Shown: piece after piece, positions 1 through 12,242 of the stretch
Layout: every line of letters starts with the position of its first letter
Position numbering within the stretch: the stretch's first letter is position 1
Made by a program: the position numbers and the translations under genes
NCBI RefSeq assembly: GCF_900130035.1
Contig: NZ_FQXQ01000001.1
Location: 868,001-932,000 of the forward strand
Reading direction: 5' to 3'
Origin: Wenyingzhuangia marina
GTDB lineage: Bacteria; Bacteroidota; Bacteroidia; Flavobacteriales; Flavobacteriaceae
DNA length: 64,000 nucleotides
The notes under the pieces: generated by a model
What the model saw: only the letters and a program-made list of their open reading frames with translations
Told to the model about the DNA's origin: nothing
Databases searched by the model: none

Positions 1-644
1 TTCTTGGAGGAGGCCGTATTGGTCAAAAAATGGCACGTAGACTTTGTCATAAAAATTTGCGTGTAAAAGTTATTGAGCAAGACAGAGAAAAATGTTTTGA
101 GTTATCTGATGATTTAAAAAACACTTTAGTTATTAACGGTGATGGTAGAGATATTGAATTGCTTGAAGAAGAATCATTAAATAATATGGATGCTTTTATA
201 GCGGTTACAGGAAATTCTGAAACCAATATTATGACAAGTTTGGTAGCCAAATCAAGAGGAGTAAAAAAAACTATTGCTTTGGTAGCAAATATGAATTATA
301 TGGATATTTCTCAAACCATTGGAGTAGATACTTTAATCAATAAAAAAATATTGGCTGCGAGTGTTATTTTTAGACATGTTCGTAAAGGTAGAGTTTTAGC
401 TTTGGCAAATTTACACAACGTTGAAGCTGAGGTATTAGAGTTTTTTGTTAGAAGAAATACTAAAATTACAGAACATAAAATCAAAGATTTAAACTTACCA
501 GAAAATATGGTTCTTGGAGGTGTGGTTAGAGGAGGAAAAGCTTTAATGACGTTCGGAGATTTTACCATTCAACCAGGAGATAAAGCTTTGGTGTTTTGTT
601 TACCAGATGCCATTCCGCAAGTAGAAAAGTTTTTTAACAATTAA
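1..644 (+). CDS. trkA: Trk K+ uptake regulatory subunit TrkA, C-terminal part (5' end outside window)
   Basis: TrkA is the cytoplasmic NAD(H)-binding RCK subunit that gates the Trk potassium channel. The reading frame is open to the left edge: the codons before the first ATG (position 30) encode a GGGRIG dinucleotide-binding loop, so that ATG is internal and the gene begins upstream. What remains is the second RCK_N Rossmann domain (GGGRIG loop, then the acidic VIEQD strand end that usually binds the ribose, then NGDGRD) and a final RCK_C domain ending in a GDKALVF strand. TrkA proteins of this kind have two such tandem units in about 450 residues; only the last ~213 are present. trkH follows after a 3-base gap, so the two are co-transcribed. 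Confidence 0.93.
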   Translation, partial: LGGGRIGQKMARRLCHKNLRVKVIEQDREKCFELSDDLKNTLVINGDGRDIELLEEESLNNMDAFIAVTGNSETNIMTSLVAKSRGVKKTIALVANMNYMDISQTIGVDTLINKKILAASVIFRHVRKGRVLALANLHNVEAEVLEFFVRRNTKITEHKIKDLNLPENMVLGGVVRGGKALMTFGDFTIQPGDKALVFCLPDAIPQVEKFFNN

Positions 645-647
645 GCT

Positions 648-2147
648 ATGAGAGGATTAAATTATAAAATCATTCTAAGTTTTTTGGGATTAACCTCTAT
701 GATGAATGGTTTTTTTATGTTGCTCTCAGAACCTTTTAGTTGGTATTACCATGAGGAGGCTAGTTATGGAATTTTATCAGCAGGAGTCATTACCATTTTA
801 TTTGGACTTGTTTTGTGGTTTTTTAACAGAAATGCAAACAAAGACATTCAGAAAAGAGAAGGATATTTAATTGTTACTCTGGGTTGGTTAATGTTAACTT
901 TAACTGGAACGTTGCCTTATTTAATGACGGGAACTATTACTTCTTTTCCCAATGCTGTTTTTGAAACCATTTCAGGTTATTCAACCACAGGAGCTTCCAT
1001 TTTAACCGATATAGAAAGTGTTTCTAAAGGAGTGTTGTTTTGGAGAAGTGCAACGCATTGGATTGGGGGAATGGGAATTATTGTACTTACCGTGGCAATT
1101 TTACCTTTGTTAGGAATTGGTGGAATGCAGCTTTTTGTAGCCGAAGCACCAGGGCCTTCTACTGATAAATTACATCCTAGAATTACTCAAACAGCCAAAC
1201 GTTTGTGGTTGATTTATTTTAGTTTAACCATTTCAGAATTTTTACTGCTAAAAATAGCAGGAATGAGTTGGTTTGATGCGATCAATCACGCCATGGCAAC
1301 GTTAAGCACAGGTGGTTTTTCTACCAAAAATGATAGTATTGCTTATTGGAATGATAATCCTTTTATTCAATACATCATTATTGGATTTATGTTTGTGTCT
1401 GGAGCAAATTTTGTATTGAGTTATTATGCTCTAAAAGGAAAGACTTTAAAGATTTTTAAGAATGAAGAATTCAGATATTATTTTGTGTTAACTATATTGG
1501 TAACAATTACTATTACTGGTTTAATCGTGTTTTTTCAAGATCCAACATTGGTTACAAGTGTTCATCATCCTATGGTTTTAGGAAAAGTAGAGAGTGCTTT
1601 TAGGCATGCTGCTTTTCAGGTGGTAAGTGTCTTAACTACTACAGGTTTTGTTACAGCAGATTATACTATGTGGAGTTCTTTGGCTACTGCCTTGATTTTT
1701 TCTCTATTTTTTATTGGTGGTTCAGCAGGTTCTACAAGTGGTGGAGTAAAAGTGGTTAGACATGTAATTATGATTAAAAACTCCATTTTAGAATTAAAAA
1801 AGCAATTACATCCAAAGGCCATTATTTCTGTAAGATATAATGGAAGTAGGGTTTCAAGAGTAATTATATTCAATATATTATCATTCTTTGTTATTTATAT
1901 GCTGATTTTTATTCTGAGTACGATTGTATTAACCCTTTTTGGATTAGATTTTAATTCTGCCATAGGGGCTGCAGCATCTTGTTTGGGGAATATTGGTCCA
2001 GGTTTGGGGAAACTAGGTCCTGTAAATAATTATGCACATCTTTCGGATATGGCTAAATTGTTTTGTTCTTTTTTAATGTTAATAGGACGTTTAGAACTAT
2101 TTACGGTACTAATTGTACTAACTCCTTATTTTTGGAAGAGTAATTAG
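648..2147 (+). CDS. trkH: Trk potassium uptake membrane subunit TrkH
   Basis: The 499-residue product is the K+-translocating subunit of the Trk system in the inner membrane. It is strongly hydrophobic with the repeated membrane-pore-membrane layout of the TrkH/KtrB family. Pore-loop segments are visible as SGYSTTGAS, ALSTGGFST-like (residues about 220), SVLTTTGFVT and CLGNIGPGLG, each with the selectivity-filter glycine. The GGSAGSTSGGVKVVR stretch matches the conserved cytoplasmic-loop/filter-gating region. It ends in a typical C-terminal helix (IGRLELFTVLIVLTPYFW). The start ATG lies three bases after the trkA stop, so translation is probably coupled. Confidence 0.95.
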   Translation: MRGLNYKIILSFLGLTSMMNGFFMLLSEPFSWYYHEEASYGILSAGVITILFGLVLWFFNRNANKDIQKREGYLIVTLGWLMLTLTGTLPYLMTGTITSFPNAVFETISGYSTTGASILTDIESVSKGVLFWRSATHWIGGMGIIVLTVAILPLLGIGGMQLFVAEAPGPSTDKLHPRITQTAKRLWLIYFSLTISEFLLLKIAGMSWFDAINHAMATLSTGGFSTKNDSIAYWNDNPFIQYIIIGFMFVSGANFVLSYYALKGKTLKIFKNEEFRYYFVLTILVTITITGLIVFFQDPTLVTSVHHPMVLGKVESAFRHAAFQVVSVLTTTGFVTADYTMWSSLATALIFSLFFIGGSAGSTSGGVKVVRHVIMIKNSILELKKQLHPKAIISVRYNGSRVSRVIIFNILSFFVIYMLIFILSTIVLTLFGLDFNSAIGAAASCLGNIGPGLGKLGPVNNYAHLSDMAKLFCSFLMLIGRLELFTVLIVLTPYFWKSN

Positions 2148-2159
2148 AGAATTAAATAA

Positions 2160-2335
2160 ATGGAGCATTTTTTTACTTGTCCCTATTGTTGAGAAAATAT
2201 TAGTATGGTTTTAGAGTTTTCTGTAAGCGAGACTTATATTCAAGATTGTGAAGTCTGTTGCAATCCAATAGAAATAAAAACAGCATGGATGGTGAAGAAC
2301 TTTTGGTGTTTGAAGCAAATCCTATTGGTCAATAA
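2160..2335 (+). pseudogene. Degraded CPXCG-motif small cysteine-rich protein
   Basis: Conceptual translation from the ATG at 2160 starts MEHFFTCPYC and continues ENISMVLEFSVSETYIQDCE then VCCNPIEI, which is the pattern of the ~60-residue CPXCG cysteine-rich family (two CxxC-type knuckles). Two lesions break it. TGA at 2190-2192 stands where the family has Trp (TGG). After the A-run near 2274-2280 the frame shifts, because the expected tail (MDGEELLVFEANPIGQ, then TAA at 2333) is in another frame. One missing base in the A-run plus one G-to-A change would restore a normal protein. It lies 12 bases after trkH. A sequencing error could explain the homopolymer lesion but not easily both. Confidence 0.8.
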
Positions 2336-2340
2336 AACAA

Positions 2341-2371
2341 AAAAGCTCAACAGTTTGTTGGGCTTTTTTTG
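2341..2371. terminator. Bidirectional intrinsic terminator
   Basis: The stem GCTCAACA/TGTTGGGC (2345-2352 with 2356-2363, one G-T pair) has a 3-base loop. It is flanked by A-runs on the left and a T-run on the right, so it can end the trkAH transcript on the plus strand and the susA transcript on the minus strand. Confidence 0.8.
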
Positions 2372-2407
2372 AGGGATTTTAATATTTAGGGTTGAATTTT
2401 GAGTTGC

Positions 2408-4258
2408 CTATAATTCAATAACATAAGAAGTCTTAGCTTTTATAGAAAAAGAAGTTTCTAAATTTATTTTCTGATTAGAAATAAAATCCACTCCGCTAGA
2501 ATATCCTGATAAAATTTCTTTAAATCTATTACAATTTACTGTTTGTGTTTGGTTACTATTATTAATGACTACCATTACTTTTTTAGTATCATCATATCTA
2601 AAATATGTGTAGACATTGTTAATTGGTAAAAAATGTTTGGTTTTACCTGTGTGAATTACAGGAGTATTTTTTCTCCATTGCAAAAGTTTTTTGGTAAAGT
2701 TGTGATATTCATTTTGTTTAGGAGTTCTTCCGTTTTGTAAAAAAGCATTCTGAGAATCGTTTTTCCATCCACCCGGAAAATCTCTTCTAATATCACCATC
2801 TCCATGTTTGTTTTTGTCTCCTCGCATTCCAATTTCATCACCATAGTACAATTGTGGAATTCCTCTAATGGTTGATATTAGTGTAATGGCTAATTTATAT
2901 TTGTTTACATCTCCATCTAAAATTTCATTAATTCTATTGGTGTCATGGTTGGCAGCAAATACTAGAATATTGTCGATGTTTGGATAAAGAAAATCATTTG
3001 CAAAATTCTCGTAGGCTCTCATCATTCCAGTGTTCCAATCTTGATTATCTTCGTTAAACATTTGAGTTATGGCATTGTGGAGCGTAAAATCCATCACACT
3101 TGGTAAGTAAGAATTGTAGTTTTTTATTTTTCCTATTTTACTGTCTTTTTGCCAAAAAGAAATTTGCGCTTGACTTTGCATCCATACTTCTCCAACAATA
3201 TTAAAATTTGGATATTCACCCATAATGGTTTTGGTCCATTTGGCAATTCCGTCTTTGTCATTATAAGAATAAGTATCTACTCTTAATCCGTCTAAATTGG
3301 CATATTCAATCCACCAAATAGCATTCTGAATTAAATAATTTAAAACCAAAGGATTTTGTTGATTGATGTCAGGCATAGAAGAATCAAACCATCCATCCAT
3401 ACATTCTTTGCTGTCAATGTTAGATGCGTTTGTGTCAAACTGAGAGGTCATTCTATAATTACTTCTTTTAAATCCTTTGTCTCCATCAGCCCAAACATGA
3501 ATCCAATCTGGTGTAGGTAAATCTTGAATCATCCAATGTTTGCTAGACCAGTGATTGGTTACATAGTCCATCACAAGTTTCATGTCTTTTTTATGTAATT
3601 CTTTAGATAAGGATAGGTACTCTTTATTGGTGCCAAATCTTGGATCAATTTTATACAAATCACTTTGTGCATAGGTATGATAAGTAGTTACCGGCTCGTT
3701 GTCTTCTAAAAGGGGAGTGCTCCAAAGGGTTGTAATTCCTAAATCTTTTAAATAATCTACATGATTTATAATTCCTTGAATATCTCCTCCATGACGTCCA
3801 TCTTTATTTTTTCTATCTGCTTTTTCAGTTACAGATTTCATGGAATCATTGTCTGGATTTCCATTCGAAAACCTATCAGGCATAATTAAGTAGATCGCAT
3901 CAGAACTATCAAATCCTTTTCTTTGACTAGAATTTATTCGTCTAGTCTTGATTTCAAAATTATAATGCTGAACAACTTTTTTATTTTTCTTAAATGTAAT
4001 AGGGTAGGTTCCTGAAGTTAGGTTTTGGGTTTCTAGGGTTACAAATAAATAGTTTGGGTTTTGAGTTTTAGTGACCTCTAAAATTTCAATGTTTTTTGCG
4101 GATACAGAAAGATTAGCAATATTTTTACCATGTACCATAATCTGTACTTGGTGGTATTTCATTCCCTCCCACCAAAAACTAGGTTCAAGATGTTGAATTT
4201 GTGCATTAGCACCTAAATAACAAAAGAGAAAGGCAAATAGATAGAGCTGTTTTTTCAT
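2408..4258 (-). CDS. susA: GH13 neopullulanase / cyclomaltodextrinase-type amylase, SusA-like
   Basis: The 616-residue enzyme hydrolyses alpha-1,4 (and some alpha-1,6) links in maltodextrins, most likely in the periplasm. An N-terminal signal peptide ends near residue 19 (LGANA-Q). Residues ~22-105 resemble the N-terminal beta domain of cyclomaltodextrinases, and the (beta/alpha)8 GH13 domain follows. All four GH13 regions are intact: DYVTNH (231-236), GLRVDTY with nucleophile Asp328, GEVWM with acid/base Glu357, and FAANHD with Asp439. The length is close to Bacteroides SusA. It is the last gene of the minus-strand glucan operon, separated from susB by a strong hairpin, so its expression may depend on read-through or its own promoter. 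Confidence 0.9.
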   Translation of the reverse strand: MKKQLYLFAFLFCYLGANAQIQHLEPSFWWEGMKYHQVQIMVHGKNIANLSVSAKNIEILEVTKTQNPNYLFVTLETQNLTSGTYPITFKKNKKVVQHYNFEIKTRRINSSQRKGFDSSDAIYLIMPDRFSNGNPDNDSMKSVTEKADRKNKDGRHGGDIQGIINHVDYLKDLGITTLWSTPLLEDNEPVTTYHTYAQSDLYKIDPRFGTNKEYLSLSKELHKKDMKLVMDYVTNHWSSKHWMIQDLPTPDWIHVWADGDKGFKRSNYRMTSQFDTNASNIDSKECMDGWFDSSMPDINQQNPLVLNYLIQNAIWWIEYANLDGLRVDTYSYNDKDGIAKWTKTIMGEYPNFNIVGEVWMQSQAQISFWQKDSKIGKIKNYNSYLPSVMDFTLHNAITQMFNEDNQDWNTGMMRAYENFANDFLYPNIDNILVFAANHDTNRINEILDGDVNKYKLAITLISTIRGIPQLYYGDEIGMRGDKNKHGDGDIRRDFPGGWKNDSQNAFLQNGRTPKQNEYHNFTKKLLQWRKNTPVIHTGKTKHFLPINNVYTYFRYDDTKKVMVVINNSNQTQTVNCNRFKEILSGYSSGVDFISNQKINLETSFSIKAKTSYVIEL

Positions 4259-4292
4259 TTTTCTTAGAATAAAAGAGGTTGTTAAAAGTTAC

Positions 4293-4330
4293 AAAAAGAC
4301 AAGCTGTTTTTTCAGCTTGTCTTTTTGTTT
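4293..4330 (-). terminator. Hairpin between susB and susA
   Basis: A perfect 14-bp stem (4293-4306 with 4313-4326) around a 6-base loop has U-rich ends on both strands. On the minus strand it follows the susB stop by about 7 bases. It is either a terminator or a partial attenuator that lowers susA expression relative to susB. Confidence 0.75.
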
Positions 4331-4332
4331 TT

Positions 4333-8747
<4,415 letters not shown>

Positions 8748-8758
8748 TGTTTCGTTTT

Positions 8759-9412
8759 TTATTTTGATATAAAGTTGTTGAGGTATTCATTAGATATTTT
8801 TGTAAAATCAGTAAAAATATCATTTGCATTGTGTAGTATTTCGGGATGTCCAATTCCTATAGAAGTCATTTTTGCAGCGTTTGCTGCTTCTATTCCAGAT
8901 TCGGCATCTTCAAACACTATACAGTTTTTGGGGAGTATGTTTAATCCTTTGGCAGCTGCTAGAAATACTTCGGGATTTGGTTTTGCTTTGGCAACAGAAG
9001 TACCGTCTATAATGACATCAAACATTTCTAAAAGATGTGTTTTTTTTAAAATGTGTTTTGCATTTTTGCTAGCAGATCCTAAAGCGATGGCTTGTTTGTT
9101 TTGTTTTAAAAAGTTTAAAACCCTAGGGATGTCTGGTAAAATATCTGAGGTGTCCATTTTTTCAATGTAACTTAAGTAAACCTTGTTTTTTTGATCCATC
9201 AGTTTATTAAATTCAGCTGTTGATACCTGTGTGTTTCCCCAGTTTAATATTTTTTCTAATGATTTTTCTCTACTAATTCCTTTGAGTTGTTCATTTTGTG
9301 TTTCTGTAAATTCAATATGTAAAGAGTCTGCAAGTTGTTTCCATGCTAAAAAGTGATACTTAGCAGTATCTACAATAACTCCGTCCAAATCGAATATAAA
9401 TCCTTTAATCAT
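8759..9412 (-). CDS. pgmB: Beta-phosphoglucomutase
   Basis: The 217-residue HAD-superfamily enzyme interconverts beta-D-glucose-1-phosphate and glucose-6-phosphate, using the product of the adjacent GH65 phosphorylase. Motif I is FDLDGVIVDT (Asp8 nucleophile, Asp10 acid/base) and the cap domain follows (WKQLADSL... GISREKSLEKIL). Motif II is ALGSASKN, and KAKPNPEVF plus VFEDAESGIEAA give motifs III and IV. Length and cap type match PgmB rather than phosphoglycolate phosphatase. It is encoded 11 bases before the phosphorylase and clearly belongs to the same transcript. Confidence 0.93.
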   Translation of the reverse strand: MIKGFIFDLDGVIVDTAKYHFLAWKQLADSLHIEFTETQNEQLKGISREKSLEKILNWGNTQVSTAEFNKLMDQKNKVYLSYIEKMDTSDILPDIPRVLNFLKQNKQAIALGSASKNAKHILKKTHLLEMFDVIIDGTSVAKAKPNPEVFLAAAKGLNILPKNCIVFEDAESGIEAANAAKMTSIGIGHPEILHNANDIFTDFTKISNEYLNNFISK

Positions 9413-9494
9413 TTGTTTTGTTTTTAGAGAAATAAGTACAGACTGATTTTTGTTGTTTTAGTTCAGTTCTGTTTAAATGGTTAAAAAAGTGTAA
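9413..9494 (-). other. Intercistronic gap with imperfect hairpin
   Basis: This 82-base spacer between the transporter and pgmB is the largest gap in the upper part of the operon. It contains an imperfect inverted repeat (CAGACTGA near 9447 against TCAGTTCTG near 9471) with an A/T-rich loop. It might serve mRNA processing or stability; no T-run follows, so a terminator is unlikely. Confidence 0.3.
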
Positions 9495-10847
9495 TTATCT
9501 TGGTATAAAAGAGGTGTCTTTTATGCGTAGTGCTAAAACAGCAGCAATAATTAAGGAGACACCAGCTGTTGTAAGTGCATAAATGGCTTGGTTGTTGTAA
9601 AAATATTTTACAATAGGACCACCAATAATGGCATTGATAATTTGTGGAATGACAATAAAAAAGTTGAAAATTCCCATATAAACCCCCATCTTTTTAGGGT
9701 TGATGGCACTAGCTAACATTGCATATGGCATGGAGAGAATACTAGCCCAAGAAATTCCTATGGCAATGGCACTACCAATTAAAAAATATTTGTCGGTAGC
9801 AAAATAGAAAGACATTAATCCTAATCCTCCAATAGATAAGCAAAGTGCATGTGTTTCTTTTCTACCAATCTTTTTAGAAATATAAGGAAGGAAAAAAGCC
9901 ATGAATGCTGAGGCTAAATTGTAAACTCCAAAGATAATTCCTACCCAATCACCTGCCTTACTATAAAGTTCAGATTGTGTATCGTTAATTTTGTATATAT
10001 GTTGTGCAACGGCAGGAGTTGTAAAAACCCACATACCAAAAAGTCCAAACCAAGAAAAAAATTGTACCCAAGAAAGCTGTCTCATCACTTGGGGCATGTT
10101 TTTAAAATCTGTAAAAATAGATTGTATTCCTAGGGTTTGTTTTTTAGAAGATGTTGTTTTAATGCCGTCTTCTTTTGCTTTGCGCTCACTAAAATGATGT
10201 AACTCTTCTGGGGTGTATTCTTTTGTAGTGAAAACTGTTATTAATACCGAAATTATTAAGATAATGGCTCCTATAATAAAAGACCATATTAAGTTTTGAG
10301 GTACGCCATTGTTAGAAACATTAGAAATGCCAAACCAATTAGATAAAGCATAAGGCAGCCAAGAACCAATAACAGCTCCTAGACCAATTAATACAGTTTG
10401 AACACTAAATCCTAAAGTTTTTTGATCATCTCTTAAGTTGTCACCCACCAAAGCTCTAAAAGGCTCCATGGCAATATTAAAAGAAGCATCCATAATCATA
10501 AGCATACCAGCACCTACCCAAAGGGCTGGTAATATGGCAATGAATAAATTGGCTTGTGGCATTAAAATTAAACCGATAGAGGCTAAAATAGCTCCTATAA
10601 GAAAATAAGGTCTTCGTCTTCCTAACTTTGTCCAGGTTTTATCACTAAAATAACCAATAACAGGTTGTACTATCAATCCCATTAAAGGGGCTATAATCCA
10701 AAACCATGAAAGTTCGTGAAGGTCTGCTCCAAAAATCTGTAAAATTCTACTGGCATTTGCGTTTTGCAGTGCAAAACCCATTTGAATTCCAAGAAAACCA
10801 AAACTCATGTTCCAGATTTCTTGAAAACTTAGTGTACGTTTTTCCAT
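9495..10847 (-). CDS. MFS sugar transporter, SLC45/GPH-like (maltose/maltodextrin uptake)
   Basis: The 450-residue inner-membrane protein has about 12 hydrophobic segments and the sugar-symporter signatures GYFSDKTWTKLGRRRPYF (loop 2-3) and ISKKIGRKETHAL (second half). Its N-terminus, SFQEIWNMSFGFLGIQMGFALQNANASRIL, is characteristic of bacterial SLC45/MalT-type carriers. It is the first gene after the LacI regulator, and with a cytoplasmic maltose phosphorylase downstream the expected cargo is maltose or short maltodextrins. Substrate is inferred from context, not from the sequence itself. Confidence 0.88.
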   Translation of the reverse strand: MEKRTLSFQEIWNMSFGFLGIQMGFALQNANASRILQIFGADLHELSWFWIIAPLMGLIVQPVIGYFSDKTWTKLGRRRPYFLIGAILASIGLILMPQANLFIAILPALWVGAGMLMIMDASFNIAMEPFRALVGDNLRDDQKTLGFSVQTVLIGLGAVIGSWLPYALSNWFGISNVSNNGVPQNLIWSFIIGAIILIISVLITVFTTKEYTPEELHHFSERKAKEDGIKTTSSKKQTLGIQSIFTDFKNMPQVMRQLSWVQFFSWFGLFGMWVFTTPAVAQHIYKINDTQSELYSKAGDWVGIIFGVYNLASAFMAFFLPYISKKIGRKETHALCLSIGGLGLMSFYFATDKYFLIGSAIAIGISWASILSMPYAMLASAINPKKMGVYMGIFNFFIVIPQIINAIIGGPIVKYFYNNQAIYALTTAGVSLIIAAVLALRIKDTSFIPR

Positions 10848-10949
10848 TATTGCAATAGGATTATTGTACGATAAGTGCTAAAAGACTTATCAAAACTTAG
10901 TTAATAATTTTTATGGTTGAGAAATAAAAATATAAGTCCTGATATTTTA

Positions 10950-10980
10950 CAAAGGTAGAATTAATTTATCAAACATTCAA
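10950..10980 (-). promoter_or_regulatory. Promoter of the MFS-pgmB-GH65-susB(-susA) operon
   Basis: Read on the minus strand, a TTG (978-980) is followed by 20 bases and then TACCTTTG (complement of 10950-10957), a perfect match to the flavobacterial -33/-7 pattern TTG-N17-23-TAnnTTTG. It lies just beyond the lacI stop and leaves a leader of roughly 95 bases before the transporter ATG. Confidence 0.7.
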
Positions 10981-10986
10981 AAAAAA

Positions 10987-12030
10987 TTATTTAGTGGTCT
11001 GTCTTTCAATCAATGTTGCGTCCATTGTTTGGGTAATGTGAAACTCAGAATTGGTGATTTCTTCAATTTTGTCTATCAGTAGTTTAGCAGAGGCAACTCC
11101 CATTTCAAAAGCATGTTGGCTTACAGTAGTTAGGGCGGGAATTGAGTATTTAGATAAGACGCCATCGGTAAAAGCGATAATAGAAATGTCTTCGGGAACT
11201 TTATATCCCAAATCTAAAACAACCTTCATTACCGTGATGGCAGAAAGTTCGTTTACTGCAAAAAATGCATCTATATCTCTGTGTTGATGTAAAAGTTTTA
11301 CAATGCTTTGTCCTAATAATGTAATTTCTTCGTCTTTATTTAATCCTTGGTCTTGAATTTTAATAACCAAGTTAGGATCATAGGCTATATTACTTTCTTC
11401 AAGAGCTTCTATGTAACCTTTGGTTCTAAGGCTCCCAACAGTCACATAGTCTTCAGTGGTGACCAATGCAATTTTCTTGCAGCCTGTATTTAATAGTTTA
11501 TTTACGGCTTTTTTGGCTCCTTCTTTATCATCAATAATTACCTTGTCACAAGCAACTTCGTTTGTAATTCTATCAAACATTACAATTGGCATTCCTTGGT
11601 TAATGGTTTCTTTAAAGTGGTGATAATCTTTATTTAATAATGTTTCTTTTGCTACAGACAAAATAAATCCATCTACACTCCCATTCGCTAATGTTTCAAT
11701 ATTAACAACTTCTGTGTCAAAAGATTCGTTAGAAAGACTCACAACAACTCTGTATCCTTTCTTATTTGCTTCGCTGTCTATACCAGCAATTACATTCGAA
11801 AAAAAGTAATGGGTAATTTCAGGAATAATAACTCCTATAGTTTTAGATTTTCTGTTTCTTAGGTTTAAAGCAATGCTGTTAGGTTTATAATTATAAAACT
11901 TTGCAAAAGCCTGCACTAAATTTTTTGTATCGGTACTAATTTCACGACTGTTTCTAAGTGATTTTGAAACAGTTGAAACAGATAGATTAAGCTCTTTTGC
12001 AATTTGCTTTAAAGTAATCCTGTTTGACAT
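10987..12030 (-). CDS. LacI-family transcriptional regulator of the glucan locus
   Basis: The 347-residue protein starts with a LacI helix-turn-helix (ITLKQIAKELNLSVSTVSKSLRNSREIS, residues 4-31), then the hinge helix region NSIALNLRNRKSKTIGVIIP and a periplasmic-binding-protein-like sensor domain. It sits between the transporter operon and the divergent susC, so it is the obvious regulator of both arms, probably responding to maltose or maltodextrin. This differs from the SusR hybrid activator of Bacteroides. Repeats upstream of susC are candidate operators. Confidence 0.9.
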   Translation of the reverse strand: MSNRITLKQIAKELNLSVSTVSKSLRNSREISTDTKNLVQAFAKFYNYKPNSIALNLRNRKSKTIGVIIPEITHYFFSNVIAGIDSEANKKGYRVVVSLSNESFDTEVVNIETLANGSVDGFILSVAKETLLNKDYHHFKETINQGMPIVMFDRITNEVACDKVIIDDKEGAKKAVNKLLNTGCKKIALVTTEDYVTVGSLRTKGYIEALEESNIAYDPNLVIKIQDQGLNKDEEITLLGQSIVKLLHQHRDIDAFFAVNELSAITVMKVVLDLGYKVPEDISIIAFTDGVLSKYSIPALTTVSQHAFEMGVASAKLLIDKIEEITNSEFHITQTMDATLIERQTTK

Positions 12031-12139
12031 ATTGGTATATTTTGTGTGGTTAAATAAATGTAATGCTAAAAAAAGGTGTTTTTTATTATTAATCAGTCAA
12101 AAAAACAAGTTTTTCGTAAATAATAGTAAAAGTTATCAA

Positions 12140-12200
12140 CACGAAAACGTGATAGTGACCATCGTGATTTGACAACGTTTACGAATTTGTATACGTTTAC
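12140..12200 (+). promoter_or_regulatory. susC: susC promoter with candidate LacI operators
   Basis: TTG (12169-12171), a 20-base spacer and TACGTTTA (12192-12199; consensus TAnnTTTG, last base off) form a plausible promoter about 45 bases before the susC ATG. Two direct copies of ACGTTTAC lie at 12175-12182 and 12193-12200, the second on the -7 element. An inverted repeat CACG-AAAA-CGTG lies at 12140-12151. The spacing of 18 bases between copies puts them nearly on one face of the helix. Confidence 0.55.
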
Positions 12201-12242
12201 CTCGAGAAATAAAAATATTGTCAAAAAACTAAACTTAAAAGT

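Noticed and set aside
2160-2335. Reading the TGA in the CPXCG gene as tryptophan (recoding)
   Set aside because: A second lesion, a frameshift, is needed as well, and recoding TGA would not repair it.
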